From: JABDMH01 sp965223165
Lineage (GTDB): Bacteria; Bacteroidota; Bacteroidia; Chitinophagales; Saprospiraceae
NCBI GenBank assembly: GCA_965223165.1
Contig: CBDCVQ010000020.1
Coordinates: forward strand, 930,001-994,000
Length of the DNA stretch: 64,000 nt
Direction of reading: 5' to 3'
Each line of letters opens with the position of its first letter. Position 1 is the first letter of the stretch. Of the stretch, positions 24,763-34,432 are shown piece by piece. The notes under the pieces are model-generated. The model saw nothing but the letters and a program-made list of their open reading frames with translations, ran no database searches and was not told the DNA's origin. A program made the position numbers and the translations under genes.

Positions 24763-26108
24763 GTCTCCGGCGCAAACTGTTTGATCAACGCTTCCAGGGT
24801 TACCTGGGTCTGGTCTCCGGACGTCATATCTTTGAGGCTATAGCGTCCTGATTCTACCTCCTGCGATCCCACCAGCAAGACATAAGGTACCTGGGTCTTG
24901 TCAGCGTATTTGAGTTGCTTTTGCACCTTGGTTGGATCGGGGTAGAGATCTGCCGCGATCCCTCGGTTTCGCAAGTTCATGGTCAAGGCAAAGGCCGCCC
25001 GATGACTGACACTATCCAAGGCCAGCACCATCAGCGAGACCGTGCGAGCGGAGTCCTCGGGAAACAATTGCTGGCTGGTCATGATGTCAAAAATCCGGTC
25101 GACCCCAAAGGAGATACCCACGCCGGAAACGTCCTTCAGACCGAAGATGCCCGTGAGATCGTCGTATCTGCCACCCCCTAGGAGACTGCCGATGCGCGCC
25201 TGATTTGAGCGCACTTCAAATATGCAACCGGTGTAGTAGTTGAGTCCCCGGGCCAGTGTGTTGGCGAATCTAAATGTATTCTTGGTCGGAAAGTCGTCGA
25301 GATAGCGCCAAACCGTCTGCAGATCGGCGATCCCCGTGCACCCGTCTTCCGATCCTTCCAATGCAGCCTGGAGCTTGTCCAGATCGGTGATTTCAAAGAG
25401 CGACTGGATGACGCCACACTGTTCTGCGGTGAAATCTCGACTTTGTAGATCTCGTATGACTCCTTCCCAGCCGATCTTGTCCAGCTTGTCGACAGCCATC
25501 GTCATCTGCATCATCTTGTCTGCCACGCCTGCCTTCTCCGCAATGCCACCCAGCACCTTGCGATGATTGATCATGATCTCCACCTCCAAGCCCAAGCCCT
25601 GAAAGACTTCATCGATCATCAACACATATTCCGCTTCCAGTGATAGGGAGCGGGACCCGATCGCATCGGCATCACACTGATAAAACTCTTGATAACGACC
25701 CTTCTGCGGCCGGTCAGCCCGCCAGACAGGTTGGATCTGAAATCGCTTAAAGGGGAAGGTAAGCTCATTGCGGTGCATCACCACATAGCGGGCAAAAGGG
25801 ACGGTGAGATCATAGCGCAACCCTCGCCGGGAAATGGAAGGCAGCAAACCGCGAGAATCTCGTTGTTCAAGGGCCTGTGCATCGGCCTTAGCCAGATAGT
25901 CCCCATTGTTTAGCACCTTGAATAGCAATTTGTCCCCTTCCTCCCCATACTTGCCGGTCAAGGTGGCGAGATTCTCCATGACAGGTGTCTCGATGGGCTG
26001 ATAGCCATACTTGATAAATATGGCGCGGATCGTATTAAAGATGAAATCCCTGCGATGAACATCACGGGGCGAGAAATCGCGGGTACCTTTTGGTATCGTG
26101 GGTTTCAT
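24759..26108 (-). CDS. hisS: Histidyl-tRNA synthetase
   Basis: Class II synthetase charging tRNA(His) in the cytoplasm (449 aa). It starts MKPTIPKGTRDFSP, typical of HisRS. Visible landmarks are motif 2 RYDLTVPFARYVVMH and FKRFQIQPVWRADRPQKGRYQEFYQCDAD, the histidine-binding GLNYYTGCIFEV, and the C-terminal anticodon-binding domain (VLALDSVSHRAAFALTMNLRNRG). It lies 18 bp downstream of pheS and overlaps gatA by 4 nt. Confidence 0.95.
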   Translation of the reverse strand: MKPTIPKGTRDFSPRDVHRRDFIFNTIRAIFIKYGYQPIETPVMENLATLTGKYGEEGDKLLFKVLNNGDYLAKADAQALEQRDSRGLLPSISRRGLRYDLTVPFARYVVMHRNELTFPFKRFQIQPVWRADRPQKGRYQEFYQCDADAIGSRSLSLEAEYVLMIDEVFQGLGLEVEIMINHRKVLGGIAEKAGVADKMMQMTMAVDKLDKIGWEGVIRDLQSRDFTAEQCGVIQSLFEITDLDKLQAALEGSEDGCTGIADLQTVWRYLDDFPTKNTFRFANTLARGLNYYTGCIFEVRSNQARIGSLLGGGRYDDLTGIFGLKDVSGVGISFGVDRIFDIMTSQQLFPEDSARTVSLMVLALDSVSHRAAFALTMNLRNRGIAADLYPDPTKVQKQLKYADKTQVPYVLLVGSQEVESGRYSLKDMTSGDQTQVTLEALIKQFAPET

Positions 26109-26126
26109 GCCTATATCTACCTCTCT

Positions 26127-27161
26127 CTAGAAGGCACTTGTAAACTGCTGCAGAAAACGCACATCGTTTTCAAACAGCAATCGGATATCGTTAATCTTGT
26201 ATTTGCGCATGGCCTGCCGCTCGACGCCCATGCCAAAGGCAAATCCGGTATATTTTGCGGGATCTATGCCACACAGCTGCAGGACATTGGGGTCAACCAT
26301 ACCACATCCCAATATCTCTAGCCACCCTGTCCCCTTGGTCATGCGATAATCGTCCTCATTGTTGAGCCCCCAGTAGACATCCACCTCAGCGCTGGGCTCG
26401 GTAAAAGGAAAGTAGGATGGGCGGAGCCGGATCTTAACGTCCTCTCCATAGAGCTCCCTGGCAAAGTGGTAGAGTACCTGCTTCATATCCGCAAAGGAGA
26501 CTCCCTCATCTACATACAGCCCCTCCACCTGATGAAACTGTGCATGGGCTCGGGCAGAAATAGTCTCATTGCGATACACCCGACCCGGTGAAATAATCCG
26601 TATCGGTGGCTGTCGTCCCTCCATCTCGTGCACCTGTACCGTGGATGTCTGGGAGCGCAGCATTCGCGTTGGGTCATGTTTGAGGTAGTACGTATCTGTC
26701 ATGTCCCGCGCCGGATGATCCTCCGGGGTGTTTAGGGCTGTGAAGTTGTGCCACTCATCCTCGATCTCCCGATTCTCCACGACTTTAAACCCGATGCGCT
26801 GAAAGATGTCTACGATCTGATTCATCACGATGGATACCGGGTGGCGAGCGCCGAGAGGGAGGGAAAGACCGGGTGCCGTGAGGTCCAAGTCCGTTTTGAC
26901 CTGCTGGCTGCTTTGGCTAAGCCCATTTCGGGCCTCTTGAAATTTGGCCTCAGCTTTGGCCTTAGCTTCGTTGAGTAGCTGTCCAAAGGCTTTACGCTGA
27001 TCTCCGGGCACCTGGCGCATCTCGGCAAAGAGCGGCTTGATTACATTCTTGCTGCCCAAATACTTCAAGCGAAACTGCTCCACCGCATCGGCCTCCATCG
27101 GGGATTCTCCCTCGATCTGGGTGATGAGATTTTGCACTTGTTGAAATAAATCTGCGCTCAT
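26127..27161 (-). CDS. pheS: Phenylalanyl-tRNA synthetase alpha subunit
   Basis: The 344-aa catalytic subunit of PheRS. The N-terminal coiled coil (GSKNVIKPLFAEMRQVPGDQRKAFGQLLNEAKAKAEAKFQ) is followed by the class II core: FTALNTPEDHPARDMTDTYYL, LRSQTSTVQVHEME, HQVEGLYVDEGVSFADMK and GMGVERQAMRKYKI. It is first in the pheS-hisS-gatA block. pheT is not adjacent, as is usual in Bacteroidota. Confidence 0.95.
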   Translation of the reverse strand: MSADLFQQVQNLITQIEGESPMEADAVEQFRLKYLGSKNVIKPLFAEMRQVPGDQRKAFGQLLNEAKAKAEAKFQEARNGLSQSSQQVKTDLDLTAPGLSLPLGARHPVSIVMNQIVDIFQRIGFKVVENREIEDEWHNFTALNTPEDHPARDMTDTYYLKHDPTRMLRSQTSTVQVHEMEGRQPPIRIISPGRVYRNETISARAHAQFHQVEGLYVDEGVSFADMKQVLYHFARELYGEDVKIRLRPSYFPFTEPSAEVDVYWGLNNEDDYRMTKGTGWLEILGCGMVDPNVLQLCGIDPAKYTGFAFGMGVERQAMRKYKINDIRLLFENDVRFLQQFTSAF

Positions 27162-27201
27162 GCCGCCACGGCCAAAAAATGAGCCGTAAAGGTATAATTT
27201 T

Positions 27202-28497
27202 ATGTCAATTAAAGGTCTGGATCAAGCGCCGAGCATGGAGTCAAAGGCAGCATCAACTGACAATTTTCAGGTCGTGTTTTTGGCCATCGCAACCCTGTTC
27301 TTGCTATCGCTCTTGTACTCCACCTTTCTCCTATCGGTCAGCATGTTCTGCATAGGCTTCGTCGCGGTGGTCGATGTGCAATGGCCACCGCTGCGGCTAC
27401 GCTTGCGTCCCCAATTTTTTGATCGACTCGGCCGGATCACCCGTGAGCCGGTCTGGTGGGTCACCGGTCTATCCTTTGCCTTGGTGCTTTACGGGGGGAT
27501 GTATTCGGACGATACGACCTTTTGGCTGTCACGACTGCGGATCAAAGCACCCTTCCTGCTACTGCCCATGGCCTTTTTTCTGATGCCCCGGATACGCCGC
27601 GACACCTACGATAGACTCCATGCCATCCTGCTGCTGATAGCTGCCTTGAGCACATTGCCCATCCTGTTTGACTTGTTTTCCTCCTCTGGCCAGATCAACC
27701 AGCTGCTCCAACAGGGTAAGGCCATAGACACGCCGATCAGACATGTCCGCTATTCGCTGCTCATCGCACTCGCCTCCATGGCCGGGTTTATCTCATGGTA
27801 CGGTGGAAAGCACGTCCTGGTCTCCCGTCGACTGGTAGTGGGCTTGGCCATCTACCTATTTCTATTCTTGCATCTCTTGGCGGTACGATCGGGGCTGGCC
27901 TGCTTCTATCTGACGGCGATGGTCCTGCTTTGCGGCAGCTTGTCCGGTCCTCGACGCCAAGTCGTGGCGATCGCCTTGGCGGTGCTGGTACTGGCCCCCA
28001 TTCCAGCCTATCTCACCATACCCACCTTGAGAAACCGGGTGGACTACATGATGGAAGACTACCGCAAATACCGGCTGAGGGAGTGGAATGCCTATTCAGA
28101 TGCCGAACGGCTCCTCTCGCTCCAGGCCGGCCTGGATATCGCTCGTGACCACTGGCGTTTTGGGGTGGGCCCCGGAGACGTCCGCACGAAAATGGACGAC
28201 TATTTCAAAACGGAATTTGACAAGTACTGGTCCCTATTGCCCCACAATCAGTTTGTCCTCACGATGGTCGGCAGCGGCCTGATCGGGTTGCTGCTGTTTG
28301 GCCTGGCTTTCCTACTCCCCATCCTTGCGCATGGACATTGGCGAGAACCATACTTTCTCGCGCTTCACCTGATCATCTTTTTCTCTATGCTTGTGGAGAG
28401 CACGCTGGAAACGTCGGTGGGTGTCGCCCTATATCTCTTCTTTCTACTGGCTGGACTGACGCATCTGCGGGCGGGGCCCATGCCCAGGCAGGCCTGA
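27202..28497 (+). CDS. O-antigen ligase/polymerase family membrane protein
   Basis: A 431-aa polytopic inner-membrane protein with about ten or more hydrophobic segments. It contains a Wzy_C-like periplasmic loop region (RDHWRFGVGPGDVRTKMDDYF) and the characteristic PHNQFVLTMVGSGLIG before the last helices. Family members transfer or polymerise polysaccharide onto lipid carriers or lipid A-core. It stands alone and is divergent from pheS. The specific substrate is unknown. Confidence 0.82.
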   Translation: MSIKGLDQAPSMESKAASTDNFQVVFLAIATLFLLSLLYSTFLLSVSMFCIGFVAVVDVQWPPLRLRLRPQFFDRLGRITREPVWWVTGLSFALVLYGGMYSDDTTFWLSRLRIKAPFLLLPMAFFLMPRIRRDTYDRLHAILLLIAALSTLPILFDLFSSSGQINQLLQQGKAIDTPIRHVRYSLLIALASMAGFISWYGGKHVLVSRRLVVGLAIYLFLFLHLLAVRSGLACFYLTAMVLLCGSLSGPRRQVVAIALAVLVLAPIPAYLTIPTLRNRVDYMMEDYRKYRLREWNAYSDAERLLSLQAGLDIARDHWRFGVGPGDVRTKMDDYFKTEFDKYWSLLPHNQFVLTMVGSGLIGLLLFGLAFLLPILAHGHWREPYFLALHLIIFFSMLVESTLETSVGVALYLFFLLAGLTHLRAGPMPRQA

Positions 28498-28585
28498 CAC
28501 ACACGGGATTTGCCGAAAGGAGGCCGTTAGGTCTTTGGTCACTGATCGACCCGACCACCGTCTGATGATTCGTATGAGGTGCTTA

Positions 28586-29254
28586 CTACATGCGGATATG
28601 GCGTACCTGGGGACGAAACAGGGTACCCATGGCCAGCCCGAACACCACCCCACCTAAGTGCGCAAACCAAGCCGTACCACTCTGCCCCGGAGCCATTCCC
28701 ATGCTCTGTACCGTACTCACCACCTGGATGACGATCCAAATACCCAGAAAGGCGAGGGCGGATAGCGTCACGCGACGAAGAATAATGAAGAGGAAGACGA
28801 TCACCTTTACCCGGGATTGGGGAAACATGACCAGATACGCGCCCATGACCGCTGAGATAGCTCCGCTGGCACCCAGACTGGGCACATCACTGCCCAGGTT
28901 GAAATATACGTGTGCCAGGGTCGCAAAGACTCCTCCGGCCAGATAAAACAATAAGAAGGGAAAATTGCCAATGGTGGCTTCAATATTATCCGCAAAAACC
29001 CATAAGAAGAGCATATTGCCCAGTAGGTGCATCAGTCCACCGTGCAAGAACATGGAGGAAATGAGGGTGCCCAGATGATGGCCCTGCTCAATATACTGGG
29101 GGATGGCGGCAAATTGCTCGATAAAGGCTCCTAAGTCCGACGGCGAGAGACTCACCTGATACATGAAAATGGCAATATTCACGATCAAGAAGCTGTAGCT
29201 GAAGAAGGGATAGGCACCACCCTTGATTTGATCATCGCCGATCGGAAATATCAT
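28586..29254 (-). CDS. Rhomboid family intramembrane serine protease
   Basis: A 222-aa protein with about six membrane segments. Counting from the ATG at 29254, the catalytic Ser130 lies in LGASGAISAVMGAYL and the catalytic His199 in FAHLGGVVFGLAMG. The HGGLMHLLGNMLFLWVFADNIE segment supplies the oxyanion-region HxxxN. It would cleave transmembrane substrates within the bilayer. The start at 29254 avoids the overlap with kdsD that the more distal ATG at 29296 would create. Confidence 0.93.
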   Translation of the reverse strand: MIFPIGDDQIKGGAYPFFSYSFLIVNIAIFMYQVSLSPSDLGAFIEQFAAIPQYIEQGHHLGTLISSMFLHGGLMHLLGNMLFLWVFADNIEATIGNFPFLLFYLAGGVFATLAHVYFNLGSDVPSLGASGAISAVMGAYLVMFPQSRVKVIVFLFIILRRVTLSALAFLGIWIVIQVVSTVQSMGMAPGQSGTAWFAHLGGVVFGLAMGTLFRPQVRHIRM

Positions 29255-29267
29255 AGTCCCAAGCTGA

Positions 29268-30242
29268 TTAAGTGAGGCCCTCTCGTAGGAGGTCATGGAT
29301 ATGGACTACACCGCAGTATGATCCCATCGTGTCGAGGACAAGTAGCTGGGTAATGTTGTGTTGTCGCATCTCGTCCAGCGCTGCGCTGGCCAATGCATCT
29401 GTGGCAATGGTCTTGGGCTGACGGGTCATAATATCCGCTGCAACGACGAGACTGAGATCAGATGCTCGCTGCATCATCCGCCGCAGGTCGCCGTCGGTGA
29501 TGATACCCACCAGCTGGTCATCCCGCAGCACGGCGGTGGCTCCCAGTCGCTTACTACTGATCTCCATAATGACGGTACGGATCCCGGCATCGTGGACCAC
29601 GACTGGCCGTTCGTTAGTTTTGATCAGGTCGCTGACCCGCAGGGTGAGTTGTTTGCCCAGGGTCCCACCGGGGTGCAATACAGCGAAGTCTTTGGGCTGG
29701 AAACCCCTGATGGACATCAGGCATGCGGCCAGCGCGTCTCCGACAGCCATCTGTGCGACGGCACTGGCGGTGGGAGCCAGGTTGTTGGGGTCAGCCTCAC
29801 GCTCCACCGGGGTATGGATGTAGGCATCCGCATGACACGACAGGTACGATCGGAGGTTGGCACCCACCCCCACGATGGGGTTGCCCAGATTTTTGACCAC
29901 TGGCAATAGGGCGCGAATCTCTTGACTTTCGCCGCTTTTTGACAACACCAACAGGACATCTCCCTGCTGCAGGATACCCAGGTCACCGTGGATGGCATCG
30001 GCTGCATGCATGAAGACCGCCGGCGTGCCCAGAGAGTTAAACGTGGCGACCATCTTGCCCCCCACTAGGGCGCTCTTGCCCACGCCCGTCACGATAATGC
30101 GACCGGCAGCTGCCTGCAGGATCTCCAAAGCCTCCACGAAAGAATGACTCAGATCCTCCTCCAGGGCCTGCAAGGTTTGACGCTCAAGTCTTACGACATC
30201 TTTGGCCAATTCAAGCCAGGACAAGACGTTAATTTCACTCAT
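29268..30242 (-). CDS. kdsD: D-arabinose 5-phosphate isomerase (KpsF/GutQ family)
   Basis: Converts ribulose 5-phosphate to arabinose 5-phosphate, the first step towards KDO for lipopolysaccharide. From the ATG at 30242 (324 aa) a SIS domain (AAAGRIIVTGVGKSALVGGKMVATFNSLGTPAVFMHAADAIHGDLG) is followed by two CBS domains (VVHDAGIRTVIMEISSKRLGATAVL and TDALASAALDEMRQHNITQLLVLD). It is just upstream of the rhomboid gene. An ATG at 30287 would add an unusual N-terminus, so the later start is preferred. Confidence 0.9.
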   Translation of the reverse strand: MSEINVLSWLELAKDVVRLERQTLQALEEDLSHSFVEALEILQAAAGRIIVTGVGKSALVGGKMVATFNSLGTPAVFMHAADAIHGDLGILQQGDVLLVLSKSGESQEIRALLPVVKNLGNPIVGVGANLRSYLSCHADAYIHTPVEREADPNNLAPTASAVAQMAVGDALAACLMSIRGFQPKDFAVLHPGGTLGKQLTLRVSDLIKTNERPVVVHDAGIRTVIMEISSKRLGATAVLRDDQLVGIITDGDLRRMMQRASDLSLVVAADIMTRQPKTIATDALASAALDEMRQHNITQLLVLDTMGSYCGVVHIHDLLREGLT

Positions 30243-30414
30243 TTTTACGGTCAAAAAAGACCAATTATTACGACATCCTATTACCAAAAAATTGGCTAAA
30301 TTTAATATATAAGCTGAGTCTGGTCCTTCTTACCGAATTACCCAAACGATCAATCGCTGAACCCTGCGCAAAAGCACTATGGGATGGCGCTTTTAATATA
30401 AAAGTCAGTAGCTA

Positions 30415-32601
30415 ATGAACAACACCATGGATTTGCAGGTGGCATTGCAAAAACATTTCGGTTTTGACCAATTTAAAGGTAATCAAAAGGAGATCATTGA
30501 GAGCATTTTAGCCGGTCACGACACCTTTGTTATCATGCCTACGGGCGGTGGAAAATCTCTCTGCTACCAACTGCCAGCCCTGGTCATGGATGGCACCGCC
30601 CTAATTATTTCACCGCTCATCGCCTTGATGAAAAATCAGGTTGACTCCATACGTGGCCACAGCCAAGCCGACGAGATCGCCCACTTTCTCAACTCCTCCC
30701 TTTCTAAGACGCAAATCAAGCGGGTCAAAGATGATATCCTGGCCAGGAAGACCAAATTGCTCTATGTAGCCCCGGAAACATTGACCAAGGACGAGAACAT
30801 CGATTTTTTTAAGCAGGTGAATATCTCCTTTGTGGCCGTCGATGAGGCGCATTGCATTTCAGAGTGGGGCCATGACTTTCGACCAGAATACCGTCGGATC
30901 AGATTTATGATCGACGGCATCGATCATCGCATACCCATCATCGCGCTGACTGCTACCGCCACCCCCAAGGTGCGAACAGATATTGTCAAGAATCTAAATA
31001 TGAAGGAGGTCAACAGTTTCATGTCTTCCTTCAACCGAGACAACCTGTACTATGAGGTACGACATAAGACCTCTGTGACCGATGCCTCGAAGAGCATCAT
31101 TCAATTCATCAAATCGTCAGAGGCCAAATCAGGGATCATCTATGTACAAGCTCGCAAAACCACCGAAAAATTAGCAGAGACCTTACGCATCAATGGCATT
31201 AAGGCGGCTGCGTACCATGCCGGGCTTGATGCCAAGCTGCGAGCAAAGACCCAGGACGACTTCCTCATGGAAGAAATTGATGTGATCGTAGCCACCATCG
31301 CTTTTGGGATGGGCATTGATAAACCCGATGTCCGATTTGTCATACATTTTGACATCCCCAAGAGCATCGAAAACTATTATCAAGAGACGGGAAGGGCCGG
31401 ACGAGACGGGCTGGAGGGTCGATGCATCGCCTTTTATAGCCCCGCCGACATTCAAAAACTAGAGAAGTTTCTCCGCGACAAGCCCGTGGCTGAACGCGAA
31501 ATGGGCCTGCAGCTGCTGATCGAGATGATGGCCTATGCCGAAACCGCTTCTTGTCGGAGAAAATTCTTGCTGCACTATTTTGGGGAGGAGTTTGAAAACA
31601 CTTGCGGCGACAAGTGTGACAATTGCAAGCATCCTCGTCAGAAGATGGACGTCACCGATGACCTCCTCCTGGCTCTGCAGGCTGCCGACGACCTCAAGGA
31701 AAATTACCACGGCAAGGTGCTAGTCGACTACCTCCAGGGAAACGACGAGCAGACTTTGCTGGAGTTTGGCTTTGACAAGCTGCCTCGGCATGGAGCCGGC
31801 AAGCACAAGGATAAGGTCTATTGGGAAAGTGTCTATCGAAATGGCATTCTGTACGATTTTATCCGCAAGGATGTCGAGACCTATGGCATCATCAAGCTGA
31901 CCGACAAAGGCAAGGCTTTTATAAAGAAGCCGGAGAAGTTTGAAATCCCCCTCAATACCGACTATTCGATCGTGCCTACTCGCTCGGAGGGCGCAAAATC
32001 GATGGCACTGGACAGCATGCTCCTAAAGATGCTCAAGGACCTGCGAAAGCGCATCTCCAAGCAGAAGTCGGTGCCTCCGTACATCGTCTTCCAAGATCCG
32101 TCGCTGGAAGATATGGCTACCCAATATCCCATCACCATGGAGGATATGACCCGGATCCAGGGCGTGTCACAGGGCAAGGCGACTCGATACGGCAAGGCCT
32201 TTGTCGAGCTCATCCAAGAATATGTGGAGGAAAACAGTATCGAAAGACCCATGGACATCCTGGTCAAAAGCGTGGCCAACAAGTCGAAGAACAAGGTCGC
32301 CATCATCCAGGGAGTAGATCGAAAACTGCCGCTGGAGGACATCGCCTCCAGCATGTCCCTTGGCATGGATGAGCTGCTCAGCGAGATGGACATGATTGTC
32401 AACTCGGGGACCAAGCTAAACATCAATTACTACGTAGAGGACAATATCGACGAGTACTCCAAGGAAGATATCTACGATTACTTCATGGAGTCTGACACCG
32501 ACTCGGTCGAAAAAGCCCTTACAGAGCTGCAAGAGGACGACATCACGGAGGAGGAGATTAAGATCGTCCGCATCTTGTTTTTGTCCGAGATGGCCAACTG
32601 A
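30415..32601 (+). CDS. recQ: ATP-dependent DNA helicase RecQ
   Basis: A 3'-5' DNA helicase in recombination and fork repair. Helicase motifs are complete: motif I TGGGKS (about 43-48), DEAH box at 143-146 (AVDEAHCISEWGHDFRPEYRR), motif III ALTATATP, and motif VI QETGRAGRDG. The zinc-binding RecQ-C domain (CRRKFLLHYFGE, CGDKCDNC), a winged helix and an HRDC domain (around 555-600) follow. The 728-aa length is at the long end: about 110 residues after HRDC (from roughly 615) form a tail rich in acidic residues. Confidence 0.95.
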   Translation: MNNTMDLQVALQKHFGFDQFKGNQKEIIESILAGHDTFVIMPTGGGKSLCYQLPALVMDGTALIISPLIALMKNQVDSIRGHSQADEIAHFLNSSLSKTQIKRVKDDILARKTKLLYVAPETLTKDENIDFFKQVNISFVAVDEAHCISEWGHDFRPEYRRIRFMIDGIDHRIPIIALTATATPKVRTDIVKNLNMKEVNSFMSSFNRDNLYYEVRHKTSVTDASKSIIQFIKSSEAKSGIIYVQARKTTEKLAETLRINGIKAAAYHAGLDAKLRAKTQDDFLMEEIDVIVATIAFGMGIDKPDVRFVIHFDIPKSIENYYQETGRAGRDGLEGRCIAFYSPADIQKLEKFLRDKPVAEREMGLQLLIEMMAYAETASCRRKFLLHYFGEEFENTCGDKCDNCKHPRQKMDVTDDLLLALQAADDLKENYHGKVLVDYLQGNDEQTLLEFGFDKLPRHGAGKHKDKVYWESVYRNGILYDFIRKDVETYGIIKLTDKGKAFIKKPEKFEIPLNTDYSIVPTRSEGAKSMALDSMLLKMLKDLRKRISKQKSVPPYIVFQDPSLEDMATQYPITMEDMTRIQGVSQGKATRYGKAFVELIQEYVEENSIERPMDILVKSVANKSKNKVAIIQGVDRKLPLEDIASSMSLGMDELLSEMDMIVNSGTKLNINYYVEDNIDEYSKEDIYDYFMESDTDSVEKALTELQEDDITEEEIKIVRILFLSEMAN

Positions 32602-32745
32602 CCTGCCAGCGCAGAGCATGGGTTCCCACATGCCCCCCTTCTGTGGTGGGCTTGAAAGAAAATTAGTATCATTTTTGCTGTATAGAACAAAGCTGCCGAG
32701 TGGCAGCTAGCCAGCATTGTAACTTAGATCTATACCGCGCTTGAA

Positions 32746-33168
32746 ATGAAACGGATTATCATCATCAACGGCCCCAATCTAAATCTCCTTGGCCGCCGAG
32801 AACCGCACATCTACGGCACCGAGACTTTTGAATCTCACCTGGAGCACTTACGCAAGGAGCATGAAACGACAGTCGCGTTGGAATACTTTCAGTCCAACCA
32901 TGAGGGTGCTCTCATCGACAAACTACATGAGGTGGGCTTTGACTACGACGGGATTATTCTCAATGCCGGTGCGCTCAGTCATACCTCGCTCGCACTGGCA
33001 GATGCCGTGGGATCCATTGAAACTCCCGTGGTAGAGGTCCACATCTCCAACATCCATGCGCGTGAAAGCTTTCGCCATCTCTCGCAGACCGCGACAAAGG
33101 CCAGCGGGTCTATCATCGGGTTGGGTCTGCACGGCTATCATCTGGCCATCTTGCATTTGCTCCGATAG
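32746..33168 (+). CDS. aroQ: 3-dehydroquinate dehydratase, type II
   Basis: Third step of the shikimate pathway (3-dehydroquinate to 3-dehydroshikimate), cytoplasmic dodecamer. The 140-aa protein shows the family blocks NGPNLNLLGRREPHIYG, the QSNHEGALIDKLHE helix, NAGALSHTSLALADAV and VEVHISNIHARESFR with the catalytic histidine region. It is a single gene between recQ and a convergent unknown gene. Confidence 0.95.
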   Translation: MKRIIIINGPNLNLLGRREPHIYGTETFESHLEHLRKEHETTVALEYFQSNHEGALIDKLHEVGFDYDGIILNAGALSHTSLALADAVGSIETPVVEVHISNIHARESFRHLSQTATKASGSIIGLGLHGYHLAILHLLR

Positions 33169-33186
33169 ACGACCGTGCTAAGCCTG

Positions 33187-33720
33187 CTAGCCTGATCGGG
33201 AGTTGACCCCTGCGGGGGCGCTCTTAGGTGTGTTGTAGAAGTTGAGATCAATTAAGCGGAGACGCTTATTGCCCCGGATCTTGTGGGTCTTAAAGTAAAG
33301 CAGCCGCAGCAACTGCGCTACGGCAAACGTTCCTACGCCCACCGCCACTGTGCCCAGTGCCAGCGGATCTCCGTAGGCCAGTGAAACCAATGTCCAAAAG
33401 GACCACGATCCGGCAAAGGCCGTCAACACATGAGATATCGTTTTTGCCCACCGCAGATTATGGCCGGTGCGGATCGCGTAGATGCTGTCCACGGTGATCA
33501 CCCGGTTTTCCAAACCCAGCAACCCATCGTCCACATAGATCTCCGTGATGTATTCTCTGAGCCACTGGTCTTTGTCACTCTTGAGCTTATACACCAATGG
33601 ATCGCCGATGTAAAATTTGGTTGTTTTAAAAGACCCGCTCTTCTCCAACATGAGTGCCTTCTGCGCATGACTCGAGACCAGCCATACAAAGCAGAGAGCC
33701 AACGTAAGCATGTGCTTCAT
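33187..33720 (-). CDS. Exported protein of unknown function
   Basis: 177 aa with a signal peptide ending VSSHAQ. It has an N-terminal soluble part (FKTTKFYIGDPLVYKLK, VITVDSIYAIRTG) and two hydrophobic segments (about 85-110 and 112-135). The start overlaps the rnpA stop by 4 nt (ATGA), so it is translationally coupled to rnpA. Such proteins follow rnpA in several Bacteroidota, but I do not know a function. Confidence 0.6.
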   Translation of the reverse strand: MKHMLTLALCFVWLVSSHAQKALMLEKSGSFKTTKFYIGDPLVYKLKSDKDQWLREYITEIYVDDGLLGLENRVITVDSIYAIRTGHNLRWAKTISHVLTAFAGSWSFWTLVSLAYGDPLALGTVAVGVGTFAVAQLLRLLYFKTHKIRGNKRLRLIDLNFYNTPKSAPAGVNSRSG

Positions 33721-34109
33721 CCCAGCAAGTATTCTCTTTCTAAACGCTCCAAGAGGCGATTAGTGGCCTGATAAATCTCTTGATAGGATGCGGCTGATTT
33801 GGCGGCATAAATCATGATCAGGTCCAGGCCCAGGGACCCATCGCCTTCCAAGACCTCCAAGCGGCCCCGCTGCAGGCGATAGCATTCCTTCATTTGCCGG
33901 CGGATCCGATTGCGCTGGGTGGCTTTCTTAAACGTCCGTTTGGGTACCGAAAACGCGCATCGGACAGCTGCCTGTCCCTCCTGCCGAGGGCACCTTCTCG
34001 CTACAAAGCGTATCGGCCAGCGGTAAAATGACCGGCCCTCTCTAAAGAGCAGAGCGATGGCCGTTTTGCCCTTTAGTCTGTCCTTCTTTCCGAGTGAAAA
34101 TGTCTTCAA
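33717..34109 (-). CDS. rnpA: Ribonuclease P protein component
   Basis: Protein cofactor of RNase P, which matures tRNA 5' ends. The 130-aa basic protein starts KTFSLGKKDRLKGKTAIALLFREG and carries the diagnostic RNR-type motif TQRNRIRRQMKECYR (about residues 66-80), preceded by CAFSVPKRTFKKA. It lies downstream of rpmH, the conserved order, although a terminator-like hairpin separates them. Confidence 0.93.
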   Translation of the reverse strand: MKTFSLGKKDRLKGKTAIALLFREGRSFYRWPIRFVARRCPRQEGQAAVRCAFSVPKRTFKKATQRNRIRRQMKECYRLQRGRLEVLEGDGSLGLDLIMIYAAKSAASYQEIYQATNRLLERLEREYLLG

Positions 34110-34130
34110 AGCCGTGCCAGGTAGGTCTCC

Positions 34131-34170
34131 AAAAATAAAAAAGAGGAATCACTGGTGTGTCATTCCCCTT
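34131..34170 (-). terminator. Terminator-like hairpin between rpmH and rnpA
   Basis: On the minus strand a 9-bp stem with one wobble pair (34170-34162 with 34149-34141) precedes a run TTTTTTATTTTT. It would limit read-through from rpmH into rnpA and so set their relative expression. Confidence 0.55.
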
Positions 34171-34203
34171 TTCATATCTTATTGCTTATTAGAGCCTTCT
34201 AGG

Positions 34204-34359
34204 TCATTTCAGTCTTCTTTCGTCCGACACGGTGAGTTTGGCTCGCCCTTTGGCCCTGCGTCGTGCCAATACCTTCCTACCATTCTTAGAACTCATCCTG
34301 GACCGAAATCCATGCTTGTTCTTTCTCTTTCTCCGCGAGGGTTGGAACGTTCGTTTCAT
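34204..34359 (-). CDS. rpmH: 50S ribosomal protein L34
   Basis: A 51-residue very basic protein read directly from the minus strand: it begins MKRTFQPSRRKRKNKHGF, contains RSRMSSKNGRKVLARRRAKGRAKL and ends VSDERRLK. This is the canonical L34 sequence of the large ribosomal subunit. It is followed by rnpA, and its promoter sits directly upstream, just past the rho stop codon. Confidence 0.97.
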   Translation of the reverse strand: MKRTFQPSRRKRKNKHGFRSRMSSKNGRKVLARRRAKGRAKLTVSDERRLK

Positions 34360-34385
34360 GCTATTTTGATTTCTTGTCGCTGCTT

Positions 34386-34424
34386 AAGCGCGGCAAAGGT
34401 ATACAAAAAAGTCAAGACTCAAAA
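34386..34424 (-). promoter_or_regulatory. Predicted Bacteroidota promoter of rpmH
   Basis: Minus-strand TTTTG (34424-34420) and TACCTTTG (34401-34394), separated by 18 nt, match the Bacteroidota -33/-7 pattern. The predicted leader is about 27 nt. Confidence 0.6.
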
Positions 34425-34432
34425 TGCCAGGT

